NCBI GenBank assembly: GCA_007753675.1
Contig: CP036432.1
Coordinates: 8,000,233-8,064,232 of the forward strand
DNA from: Stieleria magnilauensis
GTDB taxonomy: Bacteria; Planctomycetota; Planctomycetia; Pirellulales; Pirellulaceae
Reading direction: 5' to 3'
DNA: 64,000 nt
A program made the position numbers and the translations under genes. Below the pieces are notes generated by a model, which was not told the DNA's origin, searched no databases, and was given only the letters and a program-made list of their open reading frames with translations. Of the stretch, positions 16,451 through 24,222 are shown in pieces (position 1 is the first letter of the stretch; each line of letters starts with the position of its first letter).

Positions 16451-17869
16451 TCAGTTCGCCCCCTCAATCTCGTAATGCCAAAAGATCGGCGTCGGCTCGT
16501 ATCGATTAACAGACAGATCCGCTTTCTGCTGCACGAAAACCAACTCCTGTACGTCCGGCAGCCAACACAAACCGACCTGTTCACGTTTGGGCTTGAACAC
16601 CGATGCGTTGCCGTCACGCCTGCCGCCCCATCCGTACATTTCGCCGTCGAGGTACGGCAGGTTGACGACAATCTCCTGCGTGTGCCGCACTGCGGACGGG
16701 CTGCGTCCGTCGAGTGTTTTGACGTACTCGGAAAGCGGGAAAACCAACAGCCGCAATTCGTACCCGTTGGCCGCGTATCCGCCGATTTGATTTCCGTTTT
16801 TATCTCTCGGCTTGTAGTCCACCCAGCCGAGCCCAACGCCGACCAACGCAATCAGATTGTCACCGACAATCACCGCGTCCACGATGTCGTCAGAGTGCTT
16901 GGCGTGCTGGTAAGGGGCTGAATAGCTATCCCAGATCGCGGGATTGTTCAGCCGGATGCTCTCGCCGTAATCGACCCCATCGTCTGTCGGCAACAGATAC
17001 GGCAGCGCGTTTGCGCCGTTCCAAAACGCCAGCGGTTCGGCCTCCATCGTGTCGAAGTCGAGCGCAAACGCAGGTGGCCCGAACGATGTTGACCCGCTGC
17101 CAGTCATCGCAACGCCGCCGACAATCGCCTCGCATCGCGAGAGCTTCGGGTGTGCTGCTTTCCAGCTATCCGGTAGCTCAACGATGTATTTAGAGATCCT
17201 GTTGTGCATTGCGTATCGGTTGCGGCCCGTGTCCGTCAGTTCGCCGCCGATGTCTGTGATTCGAAACAGTTCCCTCCCGCTGAAATCCAGATTGCACCGG
17301 CCCAAGTCCAACTGATCGTCCTCGGCAGCGGTATTGTAAAATTCAAACAGCGTGAAATAGAGCTTGCCATCAATCACCGTCAGCCCTTCGGCCTGTCCTT
17401 CGCTCGGATCACTGTCATTGATCCCGCTAATCGTTGACGTTGACGCAATCGCTGCCTTTCTCGCCTTGGGGATAGCTTTCGTTGTCGTGGCGATTCTAGG
17501 CTCGGGAAATTGCAGCAGCGCCACCGCATCAGACAGCCCGCCGTATTGACCGCCCTGCAAAATTGGTCGCTTGCCCCGAACATAGAACCGCCGATCGCCT
17601 GCATAGGCAACGCGAGCCCCAGACGCACCGATCAAGCATACGCCAGCTTCGTCGTAGCAGGTCGTGCAGCCGATGTATTGCAGCGAGATCCCATCGCCTG
17701 GCGTATCCGGTTCCGGCTCCACCGACTCCAACGCATCCAGCCGCGATTCAATCGCGTCGAGTCGCGCAGTGATCCCCGAATCGTCGTACACCGGCACGTC
17801 GATCGTCACCGGCACCGTTTGTGCCGCCGCGACCGTTGCGAGGGCGAGCCATAGTAGGAGTGTTTTCAT
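16451..17869 (-). CDS. Exported phage protein with coiled coil and large C-terminal domain, function unknown
   Basis: 472 residues. A clear Sec signal peptide (MKTLLLWLALATVAAAQ) is followed by a heptad segment (TARLDAIESRLDALESVEPE), a proline linker, a CTTCYDEAGVC cysteine patch near 70, and a long beta-rich domain with repeated strand-turn units (YVGDNLIALVG-type), possibly a propeller. The phage protein would be exported by the host. Adsorption blocking, lysis support or surface modification are possible; none is shown. Confidence 0.72.
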   Translation of the reverse strand: MKTLLLWLALATVAAAQTVPVTIDVPVYDDSGITARLDAIESRLDALESVEPEPDTPGDGISLQYIGCTTCYDEAGVCLIGASGARVAYAGDRRFYVRGKRPILQGGQYGGLSDAVALLQFPEPRIATTTKAIPKARKAAIASTSTISGINDSDPSEGQAEGLTVIDGKLYFTLFEFYNTAAEDDQLDLGRCNLDFSGRELFRITDIGGELTDTGRNRYAMHNRISKYIVELPDSWKAAHPKLSRCEAIVGGVAMTGSGSTSFGPPAFALDFDTMEAEPLAFWNGANALPYLLPTDDGVDYGESIRLNNPAIWDSYSAPYQHAKHSDDIVDAVIVGDNLIALVGVGLGWVDYKPRDKNGNQIGGYAANGYELRLLVFPLSEYVKTLDGRSPSAVRHTQEIVVNLPYLDGEMYGWGGRRDGNASVFKPKREQVGLCWLPDVQELVFVQQKADLSVNRYEPTPIFWHYEIEGAN

Positions 17870-17875
17870 GCGTCC

Positions 17876-18250
17876 TTAAATCCCCAACCCACTAACATCG
17901 TGCACGTCAAATGCTCGAATCATGCACGATCCGTGCCCGACTCGCACCCACGCATCGCGTGATAATTTTTCGTAGCCAAACAAACGCCCGTCGGCATACC
18001 GCCGGCGTACTGTATCTGCGTTGCATCCGATCTCGTCGGCCAATTGTTCGGTCGTCATGACCGCCGGTGTCGGTTCGACCGGATCGGCAATCATGACCGA
18101 TACGTTACCGACGCTTTGTGTTTGATGCACCGTCGGCGAAACCGATGCGTGACGTCTGTCCCACGTGATCAACACCAGGATTCCGATCGTCGTCGCCAAA
18201 AAGACACCGCAATTGGCAAACCACGCGATAATCTTTTCATTGGTCGTCAT
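17876..18250 (-). CDS. Membrane-anchored helix-turn-helix protein
   Basis: 124 residues from ATG 18250; the longer frame upstream overlaps the next gene. Residues 9-31 are one hydrophobic helix (FANCGVFLATTIGILVLITW), then a Ser/Thr/Val/Pro linker, then MTTEQLADEIGCNADTVRRR at about 66-85, an excisionase/MerR-type helix-turn-helix with the usual R-x-A-x-G-R-L-F continuation. A DNA-binding domain fixed to the membrane is odd for a gene in the lysis region. Confidence 0.7.
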   Translation of the reverse strand: MTTNEKIIAWFANCGVFLATTIGILVLITWDRRHASVSPTVHQTQSVGNVSVMIADPVEPTPAVMTTEQLADEIGCNADTVRRRYADGRLFGYEKLSRDAWVRVGHGSCMIRAFDVHDVSGLGI

Positions 18251-18464
18251 CGTTGGTCTCTTCGAGAGTTTCGACTTGTTGACGTAGTTTTTTGTTCTCG
18301 CCTCGCAATTCGTCATTCCGTTTCAGAACGGCCCAAAAGACACGGACGAAAAAGATCCACATCGAGCCGATCGCAACGTATGTTGCGGCTAAGACGGTTT
18401 TGACAAATCCCAATTCTGACGGATCATTGTTTTGCCCCAGCATTTCATCGTTTCGCCTCGACAC
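18237..18464 (-). CDS. Small membrane protein with coiled coil, holin- or spanin-like candidate
   Basis: 75 residues from GTG 18464. One transmembrane helix (TVLAATYVAIGSMWIFFVRV) is followed by a charged heptad coiled coil (RNDELRGENKKLRQQVETLE) and an acidic tail. The end overlaps the next gene by 14 bases. Size, topology and place among other small membrane proteins suggest a lysis function, but no holin family is recognisable. Confidence 0.6.
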   Translation of the reverse strand: MSRRNDEMLGQNNDPSELGFVKTVLAATYVAIGSMWIFFVRVFWAVLKRNDELRGENKKLRQQVETLEETNDDDQ

Positions 18465-18559
18465 GGTGAATCATGTTGTAGTTTTCAGTAGCCGCAGGAT
18501 GTCATCCGCATCATGCGGTTAGGCTCGGCCGATTGTGTCAGCTTTCGGTCGAGCCGCTT

Positions 18560-18778
18560 CTACTTCTCCGACGTGGACCGCTCCGGTACGAGACGTTCGA
18601 TCAACGACACATGCCGCTCGATCGCCGCGCTGTACTCCGCACGCATCGCCGCGCGTTCGACCTGTGCGTCATTCAGAACGACGTAAAGCAACGCAAACGC
18701 CAGCCCGCCAAACCCAAGCGGCTGAACCAGTTTGACCCACCACGGGCCGACGGGCTGTTGTTGATCGTCTTCGTTCAT
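18560..18778 (-). CDS. Small membrane protein, putative holin
   Basis: 72 residues with a soluble polar N-terminus, one transmembrane helix (VQPLGFGGLAFALLYVVL) and a long amphipathic, charged C-terminal helix. Its ATG overlaps the upstream stop by four bases. The layout is close to single-pass phage holins or pinholins. Function inferred from topology only. Confidence 0.6.
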   Translation of the reverse strand: MNEDDQQQPVGPWWVKLVQPLGFGGLAFALLYVVLNDAQVERAAMRAEYSAAIERHVSLIERLVPERSTSEK

Positions 18779-19047
18779 TTATCCAGGTCGAGTACGGCTT
18801 GCGGGCCACCGACGGCGAACGCTCGCAGTTCGTCATCCGTTGCGCTTTGGATCTCGTCGATTACTTCCCGACGAGCTTCGCGAAGTTCATCCCCGGCCAA
18901 GCCGGCTTTCCGCAACGCTTGCGTCACGCGGACGCGAACAGCAAACGGTCGACGTCTGATTGCAGCGACGCGAGCTTCTTCCGTGTCGCCACATGAATCG
19001 AGCCATTTGTACAACAGGTCAAAAACCAGATCCCAAGGGATATTCAT
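18775..19047 (-). CDS. Small helical phage protein, function unknown
   Basis: 90 residues, predicted mostly helical and amphipathic (VTQALRKAGLAGDELREARR), with no membrane segment. It overlaps the putative holin gene by four bases and follows the exported protein gene by six bases, so it belongs to the same late cluster. No family recognised. Confidence 0.65.
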   Translation of the reverse strand: MNIPWDLVFDLLYKWLDSCGDTEEARVAAIRRRPFAVRVRVTQALRKAGLAGDELREARREVIDEIQSATDDELRAFAVGGPQAVLDLDK

Positions 19048-19053
19048 TGAGTT

Positions 19054-19959
19054 TTACCTACCAAAAAGGAGTTTTCTGCCGGGGAACCAAATGGTGTTGC
19101 GTTGTTGTGACGCAGCGGGTTGCTGCGATGGGCTGCGGATCGGGCATTGTCCGTCCGGGCAGTATTCGTCGGACGCTTCGCCATCGAATGACAATTTCAG
19201 AGACGCCGTCGCGGACGGACTGACGCGAGCAGCCGCCGGCGCGGACGTGTAGGGATTAATCGCTAAGCTGGAATGATTGAGGTTGTGAAGATTCCACAAC
19301 CAATTCCAGTTCAACCCTTCCAGTTGCGATCGCTGATAGACGTACCGATGATCGTCTTCCGGTGTGGTCAAATGGAGCTTTGCCCACGAAGGCGTCTTGG
19401 GGCTCATGTCCGCGTAGAGATTACCGTCGTAGCGTGCTTTGATTTCGCGTTTCAACTCGTCGGGCGTCTTGAGCCGCCGGCCAAAGGACACTACCGGCTT
19501 TGAGACGGAAGCATTCCCATCACTGACAACATGCTCAACTTTCGCCGGCGAAACGACTTTGATATTTCCTTGTTCAGCACGCGTGGATTGCTGGTCGATG
19601 ATGATTCGGACGACAGTTTCGCCGGGGCTTTGGTTTTCACCGGCTCCTTTCTCATTGTCTCCAATCGCCGATTGAATTCCTTTCGCTTCCGTTTGGATGC
19701 TTTCAAGTTCTTCAATACGTTGCTGCAGCTGGAAGATTCGTTTGGCATTAGGGTCGTCCTTTGGTGGATCGCAAGACTTCGGTGCTTCGAGAATCTTGAC
19801 TCGAGTATCGAGGTCGCAAATCTGTTGATCGTGCTCATTGACCCTTTCGGTCAATAATTGAAGCGGTGCCGGCGTGTACGTGTCGGCGGCAACCGATGGA
19901 AGGGTGAGTAGCAGCAGGACGACGATCGCCAGTGCTGCGATTGTTTTTTGGTTTCTCAT
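19054..19959 (-). CDS. Exported phage protein, function unknown
   Basis: 301 residues from ATG 19959, chosen because it opens a good signal peptide (MRNQKTIAALAIVVLLLLTL, then PSVAA). Residues 30-110 are coiled coil with a CDPPK break. A conserved-looking block near 190-240 (PDELKREIKARYDGNLYADM, then SWAKLHLTTPEDDHRYVYQR) and a CPDGQCP turn follow. It lies next to the 43-residue membrane protein and the matrixin gene. Probably periplasmic; role unknown. Confidence 0.72.
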   Translation of the reverse strand: MRNQKTIAALAIVVLLLLTLPSVAADTYTPAPLQLLTERVNEHDQQICDLDTRVKILEAPKSCDPPKDDPNAKRIFQLQQRIEELESIQTEAKGIQSAIGDNEKGAGENQSPGETVVRIIIDQQSTRAEQGNIKVVSPAKVEHVVSDGNASVSKPVVSFGRRLKTPDELKREIKARYDGNLYADMSPKTPSWAKLHLTTPEDDHRYVYQRSQLEGLNWNWLWNLHNLNHSSLAINPYTSAPAAARVSPSATASLKLSFDGEASDEYCPDGQCPIRSPSQQPAASQQRNTIWFPGRKLLFGR

Positions 19960-19963
19960 TTCG

Positions 19964-20095
19964 CTATCGGGAATCGAGGTACAGGACGAATACGATGATT
20001 GGGAGTGCAAGCAAGTAAACTCCGACCGCAAACGTGAATCCGACGAATGGCAGTGAAAACAGATCATTGATCAGCTTGTAGAATGCATCGCTCAT
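19964..20095 (-). CDS. 43-residue membrane protein, holin-like candidate
   Basis: The ATG at 20093-20095 shares a base with the matrixin stop (TGATG) and the TAG at 19964-19966 lies five bases before the next gene. The product is nearly all hydrophobic: NDLFSLPFVGFTFAVGVYLL then ALPIIVFVLYLDSR. That makes one long or two short membrane helices. Position between two lysis-region genes and exact coupling support real expression. Confidence 0.68.
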   Translation of the reverse strand: MSDAFYKLINDLFSLPFVGFTFAVGVYLLALPIIVFVLYLDSR

Positions 20096-21042
20096 CACAC
20101 TTTCGGTTTTCGTGCGAGAATGAATTCACCGAGTGAACGATCGCCGTCGAATGCTTCGAAGGATCCGCGGAACACCAGCTCGTTCACCGGTACGTCCGGC
20201 TCGTCGGGCTCATCCGGCGTGTGTGGCATCGGACGGTATTGATTGTCCAGCGACGGTGGCGCCGATCCGCTCAGCGAATAACCCAGCCCGCGGGCCTGGC
20301 CAAGGTCGGTGTTGTTCGGATACCCGCGCCGGCCGAGCGATTTCGAGTGGATCGACGGGTACATGAGTGCCGAACCATCGCGGTTGTGCGGCAATCCCAA
20401 CGCGTGCCCGATCTCGTGAGACGCGACGGTCGACAGAAAATTGAGCGACCACGTCCGATCGTTGTCGTAGCGTTGTTCCAGCACCGCGCGACAGTTGGAT
20501 TGCGCAAGATACGACCACGCGAGCGTCGAACCACCGAGACGACCCAGCCCGGCCCAAATGTGTGCACCGGTCCGACCACGCTGCACAACCGCCGTCAAAT
20601 CGCTCAGTGCGTAGTTCCAGTTGTTGATAGCACCGATGAATGCTTTCAACGTGTCATCGGATGTCATCCCCGGCGCTTTGTCGAACGCCAAACCGAATTT
20701 GATGTTTCGCCGGCAAGCCGTCGGCCAGTTCGCCTCTTGCTTGGCCGACATCGCGGCCCCAGGAACCTCGAAATCAGGGAACCCACAACGCGGCATCGCA
20801 AACAGCCTTTCAGTCGCCGGGCCAATGTCGCCGTCGGCCACGGCTAAACGTCCATGCTCTTGAAGCGTCAGTTCGTCCAGCGTTGGCCGCAAGAAATCTT
20901 GGTACGATCGCACCGCCGTTGCGAATTCCTTCGACGTCAGCGTGATCTTGTCCAGGTCGGATTCTTCAATCCCGACGGGCATTTCCGTATTGTGAAAATG
21001 CCCTTTCTCCCACAGAAACGACTTCAATTCGGTGCCGTTCAT
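20095..21042 (-). CDS. Matrixin-type zinc metalloprotease with peptidoglycan-binding-like pro-domain and cysteine switch
   Basis: 315 residues. Catalytic site: HEIGHALGLPH (209-219), the metzincin zinc motif HExxHxxGxxH, with the Met-turn at ALMYPS (M227). PRCGFPD at 84-90 matches the cysteine-switch consensus PRCGxPD of matrix metalloproteinases, where the Cys occupies the zinc to keep the enzyme latent. Residues 35-83, ending GDIGPATERLFAM, fit the helical PG_binding_1 pro-domain that precedes this motif in the family. The C-terminus has a D/E/P linker (PHTPDEPDEPDVPV) and a short strand-rich end. No signal peptide, so release probably depends on a holin. It sits where an endolysin is expected, and no other lysin is visible. 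Confidence 0.88.
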   Translation of the reverse strand: MNGTELKSFLWEKGHFHNTEMPVGIEESDLDKITLTSKEFATAVRSYQDFLRPTLDELTLQEHGRLAVADGDIGPATERLFAMPRCGFPDFEVPGAAMSAKQEANWPTACRRNIKFGLAFDKAPGMTSDDTLKAFIGAINNWNYALSDLTAVVQRGRTGAHIWAGLGRLGGSTLAWSYLAQSNCRAVLEQRYDNDRTWSLNFLSTVASHEIGHALGLPHNRDGSALMYPSIHSKSLGRRGYPNNTDLGQARGLGYSLSGSAPPSLDNQYRPMPHTPDEPDEPDVPVNELVFRGSFEAFDGDRSLGEFILARKPKV

Positions 21043-21671
21043 TCACTGGCCTCGTTGATGATCGAATTGGTTTTTGACACTACGGCCAAAGCCTCGCCGG
21101 GCGTGATCGATTCACTTCCACGGGCGGAATACGCTAAGCCGTACCGAACGGCTTCCAGCGTGTTCGCAATCACGGTCGCGTTGCTCAACCCGCCTTCTTG
21201 CATTTTCGCGACCAAGTAATCGCTCAGCTTGCGGCGAAACGGCTGCCAGTTCTCATCAATGACGGAATCGGCCGCGGAGTGCAGGACGTGGTAAACGGTT
21301 GCCGTGTTGACCTTGCCATCGATCGCGCCGTCGCGGACCGTTTCGAAAACGAGGGCGTATTTTTGAGCCCCCTTGGGATCGCCGATCGACGCCGACCATT
21401 CCGCCGCGTCTGCGGAGATACCCGCCGGCGGTTCGGCCGGCTGCTCGGGATCGGGCTTGGGCTCATCCGGCGATGTCGGCGGCGTCTCGTCACCGTCGCG
21501 CAGATCCACAACCGTCTCGATCCGGACCAGCGACGGAACCCCATCGGTATCCAAGACGGTCAGAAAATAGCCCGCGTCGGTGATCGTCAACGGTGGCGGT
21601 CCGGCGATGACACCGATCGACCCGACGAGAATGGCCAGCCCCAGCAAAATGTGTTGCGCAATTCGGTTCAT
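21039..21671 (-). CDS. Exported phage protein with proline-rich linker, function unknown
   Basis: 210 residues from ATG 21671, which overlaps the upstream TGA. A signal peptide or anchor (HILLGLAILVGSIGVIAG) is followed by a short domain, a linker TPPTSPDEPKPDPEQPAEPP and a helical C-terminal domain (WQPFRRKLSDYLVAKMQEGG, then NATVIANTLEAVRYGLAY). Its stop overlaps the matrixin start by four bases, so the two are likely co-translated. It could be a periplasmic partner of the protease. That is inference from coupling. Confidence 0.72.
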   Translation of the reverse strand: MNRIAQHILLGLAILVGSIGVIAGPPPLTITDAGYFLTVLDTDGVPSLVRIETVVDLRDGDETPPTSPDEPKPDPEQPAEPPAGISADAAEWSASIGDPKGAQKYALVFETVRDGAIDGKVNTATVYHVLHSAADSVIDENWQPFRRKLSDYLVAKMQEGGLSNATVIANTLEAVRYGLAYSARGSESITPGEALAVVSKTNSIINEASE

Positions 21672-21928
21672 CAATAGCCCCACGGATAAGGTCGGCTGGA
21701 CGGCTCGCCATAACGGTCGTATGCATACTCCCGCACACCACGCCGCACTTGCTCCTGGCGACCGTAGGAAACGAAATCGCTGTGCAGTTGGTACTTGCTC
21801 CCGGCGCGGTCGCGGCATGTGTACGTGTCGCCCATGTGAGCCAGACCGCAGAGGGCGACCGCAATGCACGCAACCACGCAGATCATCGCGATGGTCTGGG
21901 CGTCTGATTCGGCTCGGCGGTTTCGCAT
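21671..21928 (-). CDS. Small single-pass membrane protein with Tyr/Arg-rich exterior
   Basis: 85 residues from ATG 21928; the longer frame conflicts with the upstream gene. One hydrophobic helix (TIAMICVVACIAVALCGLAH) is followed by a Cys-containing polar region and a Tyr/Arg-rich tail (YGRQEQVRRGVREYAYDRYG). Translationally coupled to the exported protein downstream. Lysis or envelope role suspected only from context. Confidence 0.6.
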   Translation of the reverse strand: MRNRRAESDAQTIAMICVVACIAVALCGLAHMGDTYTCRDRAGSKYQLHSDFVSYGRQEQVRRGVREYAYDRYGEPSSRPYPWGY

Positions 21929-22023
21929 GGGGGCCACGAGTGCGGGGTTGCTGATCAACTCACGCAATAATGGCAAGCCGTTTCTATGCGTCAAACGAGT
22001 TTCCGGCCTGGGCGGAATTGGGG

Positions 22024-22323
22024 CTAGTCGGCCTTGATGCCGCGCAACGCAAGGATTCGCTCCGTGAGCTGATCTCGCAACTCCGTGGCGGCATTGACAT
22101 CCAGTCCGACCCATTCAGTCGGGTGAGCAAACCTTATGATGATCGTTCCGTGTCGATCATCGTTCGCGATTGCGTATGTCAGTTCTCCGTCGTCATCACA
22201 ACCAATGCGTCCGTCGGGAAACTTTCGAGAATAGGCCCCTGTCGTCTGTTCGATAAAACGATCGCGTAATGCACCCTGCTCTCGCAGGATCCTTTCCAAG
22301 TCTTGCCCATGATGTGGGTTCAT
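22024..22323 (-). CDS. Small phage protein, function unknown
   Basis: 99 residues from ATG 22323, preceded by GGAG. The sequence is soluble, with two amphipathic helices (QDLERILREQGALRDRFIEQ at the N-terminus, AATELRDQLTERILALRGIK at the end) around a small beta domain (ELTYAIANDDRHGTIIIRFA). A 76-base gap precedes it, the largest in this part of the operon. No family recognised. Confidence 0.65.
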   Translation of the reverse strand: MNPHHGQDLERILREQGALRDRFIEQTTGAYSRKFPDGRIGCDDDGELTYAIANDDRHGTIIIRFAHPTEWVGLDVNAATELRDQLTERILALRGIKAD

Positions 22324-22399
22324 AACACTAGCTCTCCAAAGCCCCGCCGCGCCCGCTGCGGCGAGAGGTTCAAAACGCGAGCGGGCCGCGTTGGGTGCG

Positions 22400-22687
22400 C
22401 TAGGCAATGATCAGTCGCACTGTTCGTTCGTAAATCTCGATCGCCTTCCGATCAGCCCTTGCTTCTGCATCGGCAAGCCGGATCTCGGTATCAGCAAGCA
22501 TCGCAATCTCGCGATCGATGCCGACCTGCGACATGGCGGAAGGATACGGCAGGCTCCGCTGCCGTATCTCGCTCATCTTTGCCGCAAAGCAATACCCGCA
22601 AATGTCGGCGTCTCTCGGGTCTGCGAACCCCGTCTCATCGACGTCAATGCCGCATTGCATGCACTTGTATTCCGTGTCGCATCTCAT
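22400..22687 (-). CDS. Small zinc-ribbon-like phage protein
   Basis: 95 residues from ATG 22687 (ATGA overlap with the upstream stop). An N-terminal CMQCG and ICGYC pair 21 residues apart suggests a four-cysteine zinc ribbon; the rest is a charged helix (LADTEIRLADAEARADRKAI). Resembles DksA/TraR-type zinc proteins only loosely. Confidence 0.65.
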   Translation of the reverse strand: MRCDTEYKCMQCGIDVDETGFADPRDADICGYCFAAKMSEIRQRSLPYPSAMSQVGIDREIAMLADTEIRLADAEARADRKAIEIYERTVRLIIA

Positions 22688-22959
22688 GGCTCCCACTCCT
22701 CAAAAACCTCAACCCCGCCCCTGCCCGGATACGCAACACGCGTGCCCACGTAAGACAGCGGCCTCGCTTGATCGTCAACCATCCGAATGTCACCCTCCTC
22801 TTCCAGCACGCTGACGATCTCGTACAGCGCCGAAAAGCAAACGTCGTGCTCGGTCCCTCGTATCGCCGCCGCGATTTGCTGGATCGTCATCGGCCCGCGA
22901 CTGTCGACGATGCGACGGATGCGGATTGATCGGCGTTCGGCCATCCTTGGTTTTGTCAT
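22684..22959 (-). CDS. Small winged-helix-like phage protein
   Basis: 91 residues from ATG 22959, two bases after the upstream stop. MTIQQIAAAIRGTEHDVCFS, then SALYEIVSVLEEEGDIRMV and a short hairpin, fits a winged helix: recognition helix plus wing. It could be a DNA-binding regulator; no specific family identified. Confidence 0.62.
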   Translation of the reverse strand: MTKPRMAERRSIRIRRIVDSRGPMTIQQIAAAIRGTEHDVCFSALYEIVSVLEEEGDIRMVDDQARPLSYVGTRVAYPGRGGVEVFEEWEP

Positions 22960-22960
22960 G

Positions 22961-23188
22961 TCAAAACCACTCCGGCGTGTCGCGGCTGTATTCATCTTTC
23001 TTGATGACCTTCTCTTCCAAGCACTTCTCGCAAAAGAAACGATCGACTCGCACAAAGTGCGTTTGGTATCCGCCGCCGTAGCAGTCCTTTTTCTTCGTGT
23101 CGAGATGCACGAAGCGATGCTCGCACGGCGGTGGTGGCGGAAGCTCTGACGGCTTCGGCACTGTCGGTCCCTTATAGTTTTCACTCAT
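22961..23188 (-). CDS. Small Cys/His-containing phage protein
   Basis: 75 residues from ATG 23188 (TGATG coupling). A proline stretch (PKPSELPPPPPCEHRF) leads into a domain with CEHRF, a lone C, and CEKC, enough for one zinc site. Ends in a charged EYSRDTPEWF. Function unknown. Confidence 0.6.
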   Translation of the reverse strand: MSENYKGPTVPKPSELPPPPPCEHRFVHLDTKKKDCYGGGYQTHFVRVDRFFCEKCLEEKVIKKDEYSRDTPEWF

Positions 23189-23385
23189 CACTCCCCATCC
23201 TCCAAAACATCACTGCACGCCAAACACACCACCACCTCGGTCGGCAACCATTGCCCCGAGTCGTTGACACAGAAGAACATCCGCGTCATCTGCAAATAGC
23301 ACCGGTCGCCGCAGCCGCAGCACTCGCTGCCGTCCGGGTCGTCTTGGTCCCAGCGGAAGTCGACGTGCACCGTTAGTGTCGCCAT
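23188..23385 (-). CDS. Small cysteine-rich phage protein
   Basis: 65 residues from ATG 23385 (TGATG coupling with the upstream gene). Cysteines occur as ECCGCGDRC, then C, then CLAC, enough for one or two zinc sites in a beta-rich fold starting MATLTVHVDFRWDQDDPDGS. No family recognised. Confidence 0.6.
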   Translation of the reverse strand: MATLTVHVDFRWDQDDPDGSECCGCGDRCYLQMTRMFFCVNDSGQWLPTEVVVCLACSDVLEDGE

Positions 23386-23738
23386 CACTCCCAATCCCTC
23401 CGAAACTCCGGGTAACGTTTCCGATCTTCCGCCTCTGGATCCCCAACGGTCCAGGTCTCAATCACACAATCACTCGTCACACGCCACCGCTTGCCGTCAT
23501 GGTTGACGATCACGCTATGACGTTCGCCGCAGCACACGGGCCGCTGTTGCTTGTCTCGCAGCATCACGTAGCCGTAGCTGATGAACCGCCGCGAGTACGG
23601 CGACCATCGCCAGAAAATTAGCTGCGTGAACACGAGCGTGCCGTCTGGCCTGTGGCAGTGGTTCACGTCGATTCTGTCGAAATGGATCGACGGGGTTTCG
23701 CACGGGATGGTCAGGGCGAGGAGGAGGAGGATGGTCAT
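23385..23738 (-). CDS. Small phage protein with probable signal peptide
   Basis: 117 residues. MTILLLLALTIPCETPS looks like a short signal peptide with a cysteine near the cleavage site; the stretch is brief and lacks a basic N-terminus, so export is uncertain. The remainder is aromatic and basic (FTQLIFWRWSPYSRRFISYG) with a CCGERH motif. Overlaps both neighbours. Confidence 0.58.
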   Translation of the reverse strand: MTILLLLALTIPCETPSIHFDRIDVNHCHRPDGTLVFTQLIFWRWSPYSRRFISYGYVMLRDKQQRPVCCGERHSVIVNHDGKRWRVTSDCVIETWTVGDPEAEDRKRYPEFRRDWE

Positions 23739-23941
23739 TGGTTGGCCTCCTTTTTGGCTAAATGCTCTATCACAATGTCCGCGACGACGATCAGGTGCAT
23801 GTCGCCAAGCTGGGAAAAGTCAAAGCCAGCGATTGCGTCAAGGGCCGCCTGCCTCAACCCCTCTCGTCCAAGCGGTCCCTGCCTCCGTTCACTTGCCCAC
23901 TCCACGAAGCTGGCGGGCTGCTTTTGGGGGTCTTGGCTCAT
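23735..23941 (-). CDS. Small helical phage protein, function unknown
   Basis: 68 residues, soluble and helical (SERRQGPLGREGLRQAALDA, then MHLIVVADIVIEHLAKKEAN). ATGA overlaps on both sides support coding. No family recognised. Confidence 0.6.
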   Translation of the reverse strand: MSQDPQKQPASFVEWASERRQGPLGREGLRQAALDAIAGFDFSQLGDMHLIVVADIVIEHLAKKEANQ

Positions 23942-24222
23942 TGGTTAGCCTCATCCAATCGAATCCCAATACACGCAGCCGTCCCTGGCTCGCCATAACA
24001 CGCAATCCAATCCTTGGACCGCATCCAACGCCGTTGAAAACTTACGATCACGCCCGTGCGTCGATGCTTCTTGCCGTAGCCTTTACTCAGCGTCACACGC
24101 CGACCGACGCGACACGTTTGCTCGTTCCACCGTTTGCCGTGCTTGCGGTATTCGACCGTTTTGCTGCCGTCGCAGAATGCGTCGTAGTATTCGGTTTTCA
24201 GGGGGATGAATAGGCTGGTCAT
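23938..24222 (-). CDS. ASCH/PUA-like domain protein
   Basis: 94 residues. SLFIPLKTEYYDAFCDGSKT followed by VEYRK is the typical ASCH start, where substrate-contacting residues include the Lys and the E-x-R pair. It is followed by GRRVTLSKGYGKKHRRTGVI and a terminal IGIRL strand. ASCH domains bind RNA or modified nucleosides. In phages a nucleotide- or RNA-related role is usual but rarely proven. Confidence 0.75.
   Translation of the reverse strand: MTSLFIPLKTEYYDAFCDGSKTVEYRKHGKRWNEQTCRVGRRVTLSKGYGKKHRRTGVIVSFQRRWMRSKDWIACYGEPGTAACIGIRLDEANQ

Noticed and set aside
20095-21042. Matrixin as a host gene carried by chance
   Set aside because: It is coupled by overlapping start and stop codons to phage genes on both sides within one long operon.
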